Notes under the pieces: generated by a model
Told to the model about the DNA's origin: nothing
What the model saw: the letters and a program-made list of their open reading frames with translations, nothing else
Databases searched by the model: none
Shown here: positions 26,886-34,305 of the stretch, piece by piece
How positions within the stretch are numbered: the first letter of the stretch is position 1
How the letters are laid out: each line of letters starts with the position of its first letter
Translations under genes and position numbers: made by a program
Source of the DNA: Thermomicrobiales bacterium
GTDB taxonomy: Bacteria > Chloroflexota > Chloroflexia > Thermomicrobiales > UBA6265
Direction of reading: 5' to 3'
NCBI GenBank assembly: GCA_030447415.1
Contig: JAUJOZ010000011.1
Location: forward strand, 29,599-93,598
Length of the DNA: 64,000 nucleotides

Positions 26886-27377
26886 TTGGGGAGCGACTGC
26901 ATCGCACCGGACCTCCTCGGTCCGGGAGCCGCTCACCCGGAGGCCGCTATCATCACCCCCTCGCGTGACGGGCACGGCCCGCACATCCTCGCCATCAACA
27001 ACGACCAATCCATCCTCACCCTCTTCCGCAACCTGCTGGAGGAGGAGGGCTACCGGGTCACCACCCAGACCTACGTCGACAAGGACCTGGCCGGGATCAA
27101 GGCCTCGCGGCCGGATCTGATCGTGCTCGACTACATGTGGGCCGGCGAGGACGCTGGCTGGTCCCTGCTCCAGATATTGCGCATGGATCGCGACACGGCC
27201 GGCATCCCGATCGTGCTGTGCACGGGGGCGGTGCGCGAGGTCGAGGCGTTGGCCCCCCACCTCCAGGACATGGGGATCCGGGTGGTGCTCAAGCCGTTCA
27301 ATATCGACCATCTGGTCGCGGTCATCGCCGAGGCCCTCGCGGCGCCGGTGCCAGTTAGTGGTGGCGACGGGGCCTGA
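26886..27377 (+). CDS. Response regulator receiver-domain protein (orphan)
   Basis: A 163-residue single-domain response regulator. The receiver domain (residues 34-155) starts ILAINNDQSILTLFRNLLEE, so the usual acidic pair is N-N-D with only one Asp kept. The phosphoacceptor is in LIVLDYMW, the Thr in IVLCTGA and the Lys in VLKPF. No output domain and no histidine kinase is adjacent. The only in-frame start is TTG 26886, with no clear ribosome-binding site; the first 30 residues are probably disordered or not translated. Single-domain regulators often act by protein contact. Confidence 0.75.
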   Translation: MGSDCIAPDLLGPGAAHPEAAIITPSRDGHGPHILAINNDQSILTLFRNLLEEEGYRVTTQTYVDKDLAGIKASRPDLIVLDYMWAGEDAGWSLLQILRMDRDTAGIPIVLCTGAVREVEALAPHLQDMGIRVVLKPFNIDHLVAVIAEALAAPVPVSGGDGA

Positions 27378-27637
27378 CCGACATGCGAACGGGCGACCAA
27401 CGTTACGAGGCAGACCTTCGCGGCAGCTTCTTCTCAATGAACTGCGCGGCCTGCCCTGCGTAGTGACGAGGATTCCAGCCTAAGCGCGTCATCCCAACCT
27501 GCTCGCCGGTCGGATCCGGCGGCGCCGAAGCGATCCGGACGGCGGCGCGAAGCCACCCCGACGCCGCCGGTTGAAGTCCGAGCGTGCCCGACCTGCCCCC
27601 CGTCGGCGCCACCGGAGCGGTTTGCTATACCCAGATC

Positions 27638-28243
27638 ATGCGTCAAGTCGAGGACATGATCGAGAAGGTCGCGCTCGTCAAGGACGGGTTCAGGCCCATC
27701 CGTGAGTTGGCCAACCACTTCCTGGCCGGTCACCCCGAGGACGAGGCGCTCGCCCTGGCCCACGCGCTGTCCCGGTCCGAGGTCCACCGGGCCCGGATGA
27801 TGGCAACAATCCTCCTCGGGCGACTATCCGTGACACGTCCCGAGGCGGTCGACTTCCTGCGCAGCGACGTCAGCCACGATCCGGACTGGCGCACGCAGGA
27901 GATGCTGGCGATGGCGTTCGACACCTAGTGCAAGGGTGTCGGCTACGAGCAGGCCCTGCACACGATCGAGAGTTGGCTCGGCGATCCCAACCACACCGTG
28001 CGGCGCGCGGTGTCGGAGGGGCTTCGCATCTGGACTCACCGCCCCTACTTCAAGCAGCACCCGGAGCAGGCGGTCGCGTTACTGGGCCGGTTGAAGGCGG
28101 ACGGTCACGCGTACGTCCGCAAGTCCGCCGGGAACGCTCTGCGGGACATCAGTCGCTTCCACAAGGCCCTGGTCGCCGCGGAGGTGGGTACCTGGGACCT
28201 CGAGGACCCGCGCGTCGCCGAGACATATGGGTTCGGGGCCTAA
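27638..28243 (+). pseudogene. HEAT-repeat/DNA-alkylation-repeat-like protein, broken by in-frame TAG
   Basis: Read as one frame this would be a 201-residue HEAT-type repeat protein of the AlkD-like group. It begins MRQVEDMIEKVALVKDG and runs through FLRSDVSHDPDWRTQEML. After MAFDT there is a TAG at 27926-27928. The same frame then continues without loss of similarity: CKGVGYEQALHTIESW, VRRAVSEGLRIWT, RPYFKQHP, YVRKSAGNALRDISR, to the stop at 28243. In relatives I recall, a Tyr sits at the TAG position (FD-x-Y-C), so a single TAC/TAT to TAG change explains it. A -10-like TATACC at 27626-27631 seven bases before the ATG suggests a leaderless transcript. It may be a new pseudogene, a sequencing error or readthrough. 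Confidence 0.75.
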
Positions 28244-28314
28244 TTCCTCTCGAGGTCCGTCACGCCTCATTCGCCAAAACCCGTCGCTGGTGTAAGGCGA
28301 CGCGTGCGGCGCCC

Positions 28315-28566
28315 CTACCCGGCGAACAACCCTTGAGGCACCACGAGACGCTCTCCTGACCTCGGAGTCCTCACCGCGGAGTCAGGAGGGGAACCGACGG
28401 ATGGCGGTGACACGTCAAGCAGATGCCCAAAGGTGGCCTCAGCGCGGCCCAGCACGCCGGATATCGCTAGGACGCTGACCGGCGGCACGCCACCGCGACG
28501 CCAACCCCCGTGAACGACGGCGCCATGGCCCTTACCCGCCCCGCGTCGCGGTGATCCGCAGCTCAA
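28315..28566 (-). pseudogene. Possible decayed XRE-type antitoxin/regulator fragment
   Basis: The minus-strand frame contains VLGRAEATFGHLLDVSPPSV followed shortly by RTPRSGERLV. This resembles the helix-turn-helix of antitoxin-like regulators (LGLSQATFARLLGVSPATV, then a W-E-Q-G-x-R-x-P-x-G segment). The WEQG part is replaced by unrelated residues and the N-terminal region is not family-like, so I read it as a degraded remnant. No toxin partner is recognisable. Confidence 0.3.
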
Positions 28567-28707
28567 GCCACACAGCCTCGCCGATGGACGGGCCCTATCC
28601 TTGGTGGGGGACTCGACCCGGGAATCCCCTGGTGCGAACGAAGCGGCAACGAGGACCTGGGGCGTGTCGTTGCACCTCGCAGAACGGCGTGTGCCGCGCG
28701 GGAACGG

Positions 28708-28955
28708 CTAGCGCACGTCGTGGACGGGGCGGTGGGAGACCAACTGGACCAGCACGGCCGGCTCGTCGCTCAATATCTCGTAATACCGGCCGACCATGAG
28801 GCGCCACGAGCGGCACGGGCCTGGGCCACGATGTCCGTGAACTGGTCGCGGCGCGCGTCGTCCTGGACGAAGGCGACGAGGAAGCAAGCGGCTGCGTTAA
28901 GTCGCCCGAACCGCTCGACGAAGACAACTGTGAGGTCAAGGTAGGGAAAAATCAA
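28708..28955 (-). pseudogene. Frameshifted coding remnant, unknown family
   Basis: From TTG 28955 the minus strand reads MIFPYLDLTVVFVERFGRL and onward to QARAARGAS with nearly all G/C third positions. It then meets a stop in that frame at about 28770. A -1 shift near 28797 continues with MVGRYYEILSDEPAVLVQLV and VSHRPVHDVR to TAG 28708-28710, again with coding-like third positions. Joining the two gives about 83 residues. I do not recognise the family. The sudden frame change points to an inactivated gene or a base-calling slip. Confidence 0.4.
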
Positions 28956-29060
28956 TCGGCGTAGCCTCGGGTTCCTTGTTTCCCGGAGACTGGTCCTGTC
29001 GGTCCCGCGCCGGGCACCGATGACCGCGGCCGGACGGCAATGGCCGGGGCGATCGCGTCG

Positions 29061-29246
29061 TCAGCAGTCCGATGGTGATCGCAAACCGACCAGGTGCATC
29101 ACCCCCAGCACGCCGATTGCCATGGGACCGATCCCGTCCGTACCTCGCAAGCCAAGCATCGACAGGAACGAGAGCACCGGATCACCGTGTCCTCCGAAGA
29201 AGGAATAACGGGGCGCGCGTGACCCACCGTAGTCCTCGCTGGCCGC
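29061..29246 (-). pseudogene. Remnant of a small membrane protein
   Basis: On the minus strand a frame reads YSFFGGHGDPVLSFLSMLGL, then GIGPMAIGVLGVMHLVG, with G/C third positions and hydrophobic segments. It ends at 29061 in a short unrelated tail. Shifting frame near 29085 gives RFAITIGLLTTR, which continues the membrane pattern. There is no proper start upstream. It looks like a decayed DoxX-like or similar small membrane protein, but the family is not certain. Confidence 0.35.
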
Positions 29247-29286
29247 CGGTCGCCACGCGCCAGGACCATCCTTCGCAAGGAGGCAT

Positions 29287-29322
29287 CAGGGCCGGCACCG
29301 CCTGGCTGCGGTGCCGGCCCTG
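29287..29322. terminator. Strong hairpin downstream of the MFS gene
   Basis: Positions 29287-29301 (CAGGGCCGGCACCGC) are exactly complementary to 29308-29322 across a six-base loop, a 15-bp perfect stem. It lies about 30 bp past the stop of the minus-strand MFS gene and is its likely terminator, although no T-run follows. Confidence 0.7.
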
Positions 29323-29352
29323 ACCAATGCCTAAGTCCGACGCCGATCGGCT

Positions 29353-30924
29353 TTAGTCGGCCGGGTTGGGGACCAACGTCGGCTCGGTGACCGGATCGGG
29401 TTCGGGCGTGGCGGCGACGTAGTCCTTGATGAGGAAGTAGGAGAGCCCGCTGGCGGCGATAATCACTGCGGCGGAGAGCAGGAACGCACGGTCCATGCCG
29501 GCCACGAACGCCCGCCCACTGGCGTCACGGATCTGCGCGGCGACCTCGGCCGGGACGCCGGAGAAAAACTCGGGGTTCTCGATCAGCCGCCCGGCGCGGT
29601 CGAGGCCCGACCCAATCGCGTCGACGACGGGCCGCAGCGGTCCCAGCGCGGGATTCGACCGCAGCCCCTCAACTTCCGGCGATCGATCGTAGCGATCCTG
29701 GAAGGTACGGTTCATGATCGTGCCGAGGAGCGCGATCCCGAAGGCGAACCCGGTCTCGCGCACGGCCCCATTGACGGCCGAGGCGACGCCGCTCTTTTCC
29801 GTCTCGACGCTGTTGAGCACCGCGGTCGTCATCGGCGCGAAGATGAACGACATCCCCACCCCGAACACCATCAGACCGGGCAGGATGTCGAGGTACGAAG
29901 CGTCCACGGCGCTGCGCAGGAACAGGAGTGCTCCGATCCCGCCGACGAACATGCCGAAGGAGATGAGCTTGGCGGCGCCGACCCGGTTGACGAGGGTACC
30001 GGAGATCGGCGCCCCCACCATCATCATCGCCACCATCGGCAACAGCACCAGCCCCGTCCGCACCGGCGAGAAGCCGTGGATGTTCTGCTGGTAGAGCGTC
30101 ATCGAGAAGGCGATGCCTGAGATGAGGAAGGAGACGGCGAAGGCGTCGATGTTGGCGCCGGTGAAGGTGCTGGACCGGAAGAAGCGCAGCGGAACCATCG
30201 GCCGCGCGGTGCGGGACTCGACCCAGATGAAGGCGGCAAGCAGCACCGCGGCGACGGCGAAGGAGGCGAGGATCAGGCTGTCAGTCCAACCACGCTCGCC
30301 GGCCTCGATCAAGCCGTAGACGAGCGAGGCGATCGCGCCGGTGATGAGGAGGGTGCCGGGGATGTCCGTCGCCACCGTGCCGGAGGTGTCGCGCGACTCG
30401 CGGACGACGGCCGAGGTGACGAGGAAGGCGCCGATCCCGATCGGCACGTTGATGATGAAGACCCACTGCCAGGAGGCGTACTGAACGAGGAGGCCGCCGA
30501 CAATCGGACCAAGGGCGAGCCCCGAGACGGAGATCGCCGACCAGATGCCGAGCGCCTTGCCCCGCTCCTCCGGCGGGAACGCTTCCGAGATCAGCGATAG
30601 CGACAGTGGCATGATGAACGCCGCGCCGAGCCCCTGCAGGGCGCGCATCGCGATCAGCATCTCGGTCGTCTGGGAAAAGGCGGCGAGAAGCGACGTGCCG
30701 GTGAAGAGGGCGACGCCGATCAGGAACCACCGCTTGCGTCCGAATCGATCGCCGAGGCCACCGGCCGTGATCTGGAGCGAGGCAAAGACGAGCGTGTAGG
30801 CCGAGACGATCCACTGCAGCTCAGTCGTGGTCGAATTGAGCTCCTGCGAGATCGTCGGTAGGGCGACGTTGACGACGAGGTTGTCGAGGATCGCCATGAA
30901 GAGGGCGAAGCAGGCGGCGGCCAA
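29353..30924 (-). CDS. MFS multidrug exporter, DHA2 (EmrB/QacA) family, with 5' amber codon
   Basis: A 14-helix drug:proton antiporter. Family motifs are ALFMAILDNLVVNVALPTI in helix 1, GGLGDRFGRKRWF (motif A), LQGLGAAFIMP, and helix-5 motif C GLALGPIVGGLL. As written it starts at TTG 30924 with 523 residues. A better start, ATG 30987 with AGGAGAG upstream, is in the same frame and would add 21 residues (MVSPTTRLAGRVNDGNVK, stop, FT). The codon at 30931-30933 is TAG, where relatives often have Trp before helix 1. Either the gene is newly inactivated or translation restarts at TTG 30924, which still keeps helix 1. An Rrf2 regulator lies upstream. Confidence 0.8.
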   Translation of the reverse strand: MAAACFALFMAILDNLVVNVALPTISQELNSTTTELQWIVSAYTLVFASLQITAGGLGDRFGRKRWFLIGVALFTGTSLLAAFSQTTEMLIAMRALQGLGAAFIMPLSLSLISEAFPPEERGKALGIWSAISVSGLALGPIVGGLLVQYASWQWVFIINVPIGIGAFLVTSAVVRESRDTSGTVATDIPGTLLITGAIASLVYGLIEAGERGWTDSLILASFAVAAVLLAAFIWVESRTARPMVPLRFFRSSTFTGANIDAFAVSFLISGIAFSMTLYQQNIHGFSPVRTGLVLLPMVAMMMVGAPISGTLVNRVGAAKLISFGMFVGGIGALLFLRSAVDASYLDILPGLMVFGVGMSFIFAPMTTAVLNSVETEKSGVASAVNGAVRETGFAFGIALLGTIMNRTFQDRYDRSPEVEGLRSNPALGPLRPVVDAIGSGLDRAGRLIENPEFFSGVPAEVAAQIRDASGRAFVAGMDRAFLLSAAVIIAASGLSYFLIKDYVAATPEPDPVTEPTLVPNPAD

Positions 30925-31230
30925 CGTGAACTACTTGACGTTGCCGTCGTTGACGCGGCCGGCCAGCCGGGTTGTGGGTGAAACCATGCGAATGTTCTCT
31001 CCTGTCTCCCCGGCGCATCGCGCCGCGAACCGTTTGCCGGCGCTGCCCCCGGACCGAGCGCCGATACTGCCGCTGGCCGACGGTTGCCCAACCGTCGCCG
31101 TGTCGTCTCTCAGGGTAGAACACGTGTACGGCGTTCGTTCGGCCGATCTGTCACGAACATGTCACCGCTGCCCGTCCCGTTGTCTGGTTGCCCAATAGTC
31201 GCGTCGCTCGTCCTGTCGAATTGCGAACAA

Positions 31231-31253
31231 TTCGTAACGGATAGTGTTACGAA
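31231..31253. promoter_or_regulatory. Inverted repeat, operator candidate 2 (upstream of MFS gene)
   Basis: TTCGTAAC-N7-GTTACGAA, a perfect 8-bp inverted repeat over 23 bp. It lies between the end of the rrf2 gene and the MFS gene, about 245 bp before ATG 30987. It has the same arms and the same 7-bp spacer as the site in the rrf2 promoter (31762-31784), so both are probably bound by the same dimeric regulator. Confidence 0.7.
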
Positions 31254-31279
31254 TGTGTCGAAAAAAAGAGCGGCATCAC

Positions 31280-31744
31280 CTACGCGGGCTGGTATCGCGC
31301 TCCATAGCCATGGAAGCCGGCCACAACATCATCAACCACCTCGGCCATCGTCACCTCCGCCAGCTTCTGCTCCATCGCCGCTTCCGCCTCGCGGAACACG
31401 CGCTCAAGTGCGTGCGGCATCTGTCGGCCCACCATGCACGCCGCGTTCGGCGGGTTGTGGTGCATCGCAAAGAGAGGCTCGGTCTCGACGGCCCGGTAGA
31501 CGTCAAGCAGGGTGATCCGCTCGGGGCCGCGGGTCAGCCGCCAGCCGCCGCCGGGACCCGGTTGTGACGTCACCAACCCGGCCTGGCGCAGCGAGCCAAG
31601 GATGCGACGGATAACGACCGGATGGGTGCAAACGCTTCGGGCCATCCGCTCCGAGGTGACGCACTCGTCCTCGGCGTCACCCCGGGCGAGCATCGCCAGC
31701 GTCAGGATGTGGACCGCGACCGCAAACCGACTGCTCGTCTTCAT
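31280..31744 (-). CDS. Rrf2 family transcriptional regulator
   Basis: A 154-residue winged-helix regulator. It starts MKTSSRFAVAVHILTLAML, followed by a recognition helix in CTHPVVIRRILGSLRQAGLV and the wing SQPGPGGGWRLTRGPE, the classic Rrf2 pattern. It has cysteines at residues 28 and 39 and one in NAACMVG, but not the compact Cys trio of the IscR/NsrR cluster, so it resembles the YwnA-like, non-iron-sulfur group. Its own promoter contains an operator-like inverted repeat, and a second copy lies before the MFS exporter downstream. This suggests autoregulation plus control of efflux. Confidence 0.88.
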   Translation of the reverse strand: MKTSSRFAVAVHILTLAMLARGDAEDECVTSERMARSVCTHPVVIRRILGSLRQAGLVTSQPGPGGGWRLTRGPERITLLDVYRAVETEPLFAMHHNPPNAACMVGRQMPHALERVFREAEAAMEQKLAEVTMAEVVDDVVAGFHGYGARYQPA

Positions 31745-31761
31745 CGCCGCCTCGTCCCCGA

Positions 31762-31784
31762 ATCGTAACTATCGTAGTTACAAT
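31762..31784. promoter_or_regulatory. Inverted repeat, operator candidate 1 (rrf2 promoter)
   Basis: ATCGTAAC-N7-GTTACAAT. The core GTAACTA-TCG-TAGTTAC (31765-31781) is a perfect palindrome with a 3-bp centre. It overlaps the -10 element and part of the spacer of the rrf2 promoter, the ideal place for autorepression. Confidence 0.75.
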
Positions 31785-31799
31785 AGCGATCCGTGTCAA
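31771..31799 (-). promoter_or_regulatory. Sigma-70-type promoter of the rrf2 gene
   Basis: Minus strand: TTGACA (31799-31794), a 17-bp spacer, then TACGAT (31776-31771). This gives a start point near 31764, about 20 bp before the rrf2 ATG. The -35 is a perfect consensus. Confidence 0.75.
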
Positions 31800-31911
31800 G
31801 AGGCGGACGCGTCGCCGGTCGACGGGCGATACTTGGCGGACTGGGAGGTCGGCGGTCGCCCGCCGACCACGTCCGTTGGCGATGTGATCTTCGGGGAGCG
31901 GACGCGGGCGC

Positions 31912-32535
31912 GTGATTGCGGGCGAGGTCAAGGGCTTTCGACTGAAAGGGCCGCCGAGCCGCGGCACCCGACCGATGGCCGACAAGATCAAGGGCGCACT
32001 CTTCTCGATGCTCGGCTCCCTCGGCGTCGAGCCGGAGCGGGTGCTGGACCTGTACGCCGGCACGGGTAGCATCGGGATCGAGGCCCTCTCGCGGGGGGCA
32101 AGCTGGGCGGACTTCGTCGAGCAGAACGCCGCCGCCGCCGCCGTGGTCCGCGCCAACCTCCAGCACACCCGCTTCGCCGACACCGCCCGTGTCCACCAGG
32201 AGCCGGTCGCCGCCTTCCTCCGAGGAAACCGCCGCCAGCCACCTTACGATCTGGTGATCATGGACCCGCCCTACGCTGATCCGGAGATTGTTTCAACCCT
32301 TGAACGGATCGGAGCCTCGCCGCTGGTACAATCCGGCGCGGTTGTCGCCGTCGGGCACTCGCTACGGGTTACCTTGCCGGAGGGACTCGGGCGCCTGACC
32401 CGGCTGCGGGAGCGCTGCCACGGCGACAGCTGTTTCTCGGTCTACGAGGTTGTCGACGACGAGATGGCGGCGGGTGCTGAATCCAACGGGACGACCGCCG
32501 ACGCAGAGTCCGGGGGCGAGGTGGCCGGAACGTGA
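31912..32535 (+). CDS. rsmD: 16S rRNA (guanine966-N2)-methyltransferase
   Basis: A 207-residue SAM-dependent methyltransferase acting on G966 of 16S rRNA. It begins MIAGEVKGFRLKGPPSRGTRP, followed by MADKIKGALFSML, the SAM-binding motif VLDLYAGTGSIGIEALSRGA and the catalytic DPPYAD. The last 25 residues are a low-complexity Ala/Glu/Thr tail. The start is GTG 31912. Its stop overlaps the coaD ATG by one base (TGATG), the common rsmD-coaD coupling. Confidence 0.92.
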   Translation: MIAGEVKGFRLKGPPSRGTRPMADKIKGALFSMLGSLGVEPERVLDLYAGTGSIGIEALSRGASWADFVEQNAAAAAVVRANLQHTRFADTARVHQEPVAAFLRGNRRQPPYDLVIMDPPYADPEIVSTLERIGASPLVQSGAVVAVGHSLRVTLPEGLGRLTRLRERCHGDSCFSVYEVVDDEMAAGAESNGTTADAESGGEVAGT

Positions 32536-33053
32536 TGGTGGCGATCTACCCTGGGAGCTTCGACCCGATCACGCTCGGGCACGTCGACGTGGCCTGCCGT
32601 GCCGCGCGCCTGTTCGACCGCCTGATCGTCGCCGTCTACGCTGGCGGGGAGAAGCCCGGCGGGCTCTTCTCCCTGGCGGAGCGGCTGGCCTTGGCGCAGG
32701 AGGCGCTGGTTCCCCAGGCGGGCCGGAACATCGCCGTTGACAGCTTCTCGGGGCTGACCGTAGAGTACGCCCGCAGCGTGGGAGCGGGGACAATCGTGCG
32801 CGGTCTGCGGGCCGTGTCCGACTTCGAGTACGAGTTCAAGCTGGCCCACATGAACGACCACCTGGCGCCGGAGATCGAGGTCGTTTGCCTGGTCGCCTCC
32901 TCCCGTCACTCCTTCATCAGCTCCAGCCTGATTCGCGAAGTAGCCGCCCTCGGCGGCAACATGGACGGGCTGGTGCCGCCGCACGTCGGCGAGGCGCTGC
33001 GGGAGAGGTTTCCCGTGTGCGCCGGCCCGCTGCCTGCGGGATCGCACCGGTGA
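32535..33053 (+). CDS. coaD: Phosphopantetheine adenylyltransferase
   Basis: A 172-residue nucleotidyltransferase that makes dephospho-CoA from phosphopantetheine and ATP. The T/H-x-G-H site is in YPGSFDPITLGHVDV, and the second signature is SSSLIREVAALGG. ATG 32535 (MVAIYPGSF) is preferred over GTG 32532. It is translationally coupled to rsmD. Confidence 0.95.
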   Translation: MVAIYPGSFDPITLGHVDVACRAARLFDRLIVAVYAGGEKPGGLFSLAERLALAQEALVPQAGRNIAVDSFSGLTVEYARSVGAGTIVRGLRAVSDFEYEFKLAHMNDHLAPEIEVVCLVASSRHSFISSSLIREVAALGGNMDGLVPPHVGEALRERFPVCAGPLPAGSHR

Positions 33054-33077
33054 CGCTCCCGCTCGGAGTCACCCACG

Positions 33078-33623
33078 ATGGCTGACGGCGGATCGCCCCA
33101 GCAGCAGGATCAAACGGCCCCGCCCCAGGCACAGTTGGGGAACGGGGCGGTCGACATCCTCTTCCTCGTAGATCGCCTGGAAGAGTTGGTCGGGGTCGGC
33201 AAGCGTGTTCCGTTCAGTGGCCGGGTGATGGTCGAGGAGGAAGAGTTCCTTGCTCTGGTCGACCAGTTGCGCGTCGCCGTCCCGAACGAGATCAAGCAGG
33301 CGCAGCGGGTGATTAAGGAACGCGAAGGGATCATCGGCGAGGCGCAGGAGGAGGCGGCTCGGATCCTCGAGGCCGCCCGCAAGCGCGCCGAGTACATCGT
33401 CTCGCAGCAGGGGATCCTCAACGACGCGCGGCAGAAGAGCGAGGAACTGCTGCGGGAGGTCGAGGCGGAGGCCAAGCGCTCGCTCGGCGAGATCGACGTC
33501 TACGCCCTGCGGCAGTTCGGGATGGCCGAGGAGGCGATCCGCCACAGCCTGGAAACGCTCAGCGCCGCATTGGAGGAGACGAGCCACAATCTCAAGGCCG
33601 CCAAGGAGGCAGTCGGGCAGTAG
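33078..33623 (+). CDS. Coiled-coil protein, DivIVA/ATPase-subunit-like
   Basis: A 181-residue protein dominated by a long helix. After a Gln/Pro-rich start, residues 24-70 form a short ordered segment (VDILFLVDRLEELVGVG, VMVEEEEFLALVDQLRV). Residues about 75-178 are a charged coiled coil (KQAQRVIKEREGIIGEAQEE and onward). Such proteins are often labelled DivIVA-like or ATP-synthase-subunit-b-like without functional proof. Its place just after coaD may point to a cell-envelope or division role. Confidence 0.75.
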   Translation: MADGGSPQQQDQTAPPQAQLGNGAVDILFLVDRLEELVGVGKRVPFSGRVMVEEEEFLALVDQLRVAVPNEIKQAQRVIKEREGIIGEAQEEAARILEAARKRAEYIVSQQGILNDARQKSEELLREVEAEAKRSLGEIDVYALRQFGMAEEAIRHSLETLSAALEETSHNLKAAKEAVGQ

Positions 33624-33632
33624 CGCGGTTGG

Positions 33633-34109
33633 TTAGCCGAAGATGGCCAACTGGAAGCCAGGTAGCCAGTCCCATCCATCCTGTCCGTGCATCTCCCTCG
33701 CCCAGCCCCTGCGGCTCACGCTCGGGCCCGTGAACAGCGACCGTCTGCTGGCCGGGGCGAACCACCCAGAGCAGTGGGGGTCTGGCTCTGAGGTCCGAGG
33801 CCACCGGGAGGCAGCCCGGTGTTCCCCTCTCGGTCGCAACCTGTGGGAGCGCACGACCACCATATCCCGAGCAATCAGGAGGTTCGGGTCCCGCGCCAAG
33901 ATGAACCACGCTCGTGCGTCGTGGCCGTTGCCTAAGCGTTGTTGCAGAACATAACCGCGGACGTAAACCACGAGCCACCCTCCGGTCTCACCCTGTACCT
34001 GACCATCCGGTGGCAGCCGTTACAGGTCTCCGTCGATCACGTCGAACCGATGATTGTCGTCGGGACGACGCTCTCGTTCCTCGGCGGTTGTGCGCCTCGT
34101 CGTGGCCAT
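33633..34109 (-). pseudogene. Uma2-family (DUF820) nuclease pseudogene
   Basis: The frame opens at ATG 34109 with MATTRRTTAEERERRPDDNH and RFDVIDGDL, the standard Uma2 N-terminus. It hits TAA at 34020-34022, then continues RLPPDGQVQGETGGWLVVYV, FILARDPNLLIARDMVVVRS. A shift to another frame gives RPPLLWVVRPGQQTVAVHGP and EREPQGLGEGD, matching the Uma2 C-terminus. A shift back gives WDWLPGFQLAIFG before the stop at 33633. The segment that normally holds the catalytic PDLAVEVLSP motif is shortened. At least one stop, two frameshifts and an internal deletion make this a clear pseudogene. Confidence 0.8.
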
Positions 34110-34213
34110 CGTGGTAGCGCTCCGCTGGTCCGCGGCCAACGACCGAACCCGTTCCAGACCCACTGGCTGTTCCCGAGCCTCACCCCACTATCCTCGTCTC
34201 GAGTCCCGCCTGA

Positions 34214-34243
34214 TTGACCCGTCCCTGTCTCGACCGCTATACT
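34214..34243 (+). promoter_or_regulatory. Promoter of yceD-rpmF
   Basis: TTGACC (34214-34219), an 18-bp spacer, and TATACT (34238-34243). It lies about 65 bp before the first yceD ATG and is one of the best sigma-70-like matches in the window. Confidence 0.7.
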
Positions 34244-34305
34244 TTCGCGGTTGCGCCGGGCTCGGCCCGGCGTCTGCACGTTGACAGGGGCACGTCCACA
34301 CGACC

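Noticed and set aside
27403..27495. Short minus-strand frame MTRLGWNPRHYAGQAAQFIE...
   Set aside because: It resembles the first residues of some small-molecule methyltransferases, but only 29 codons remain before a stop and nothing of the SAM-binding domain follows; too little to annotate.
27926..30933. Amber (TAG) recoding or a suppressor tRNA as explanation of the two in-frame TAG codons
   Set aside because: TAG ends several clearly complete genes in this window (hydrolase at 7886, queG at 18881, fakA at 21562, fakB at 22468), so general recoding is unlikely.
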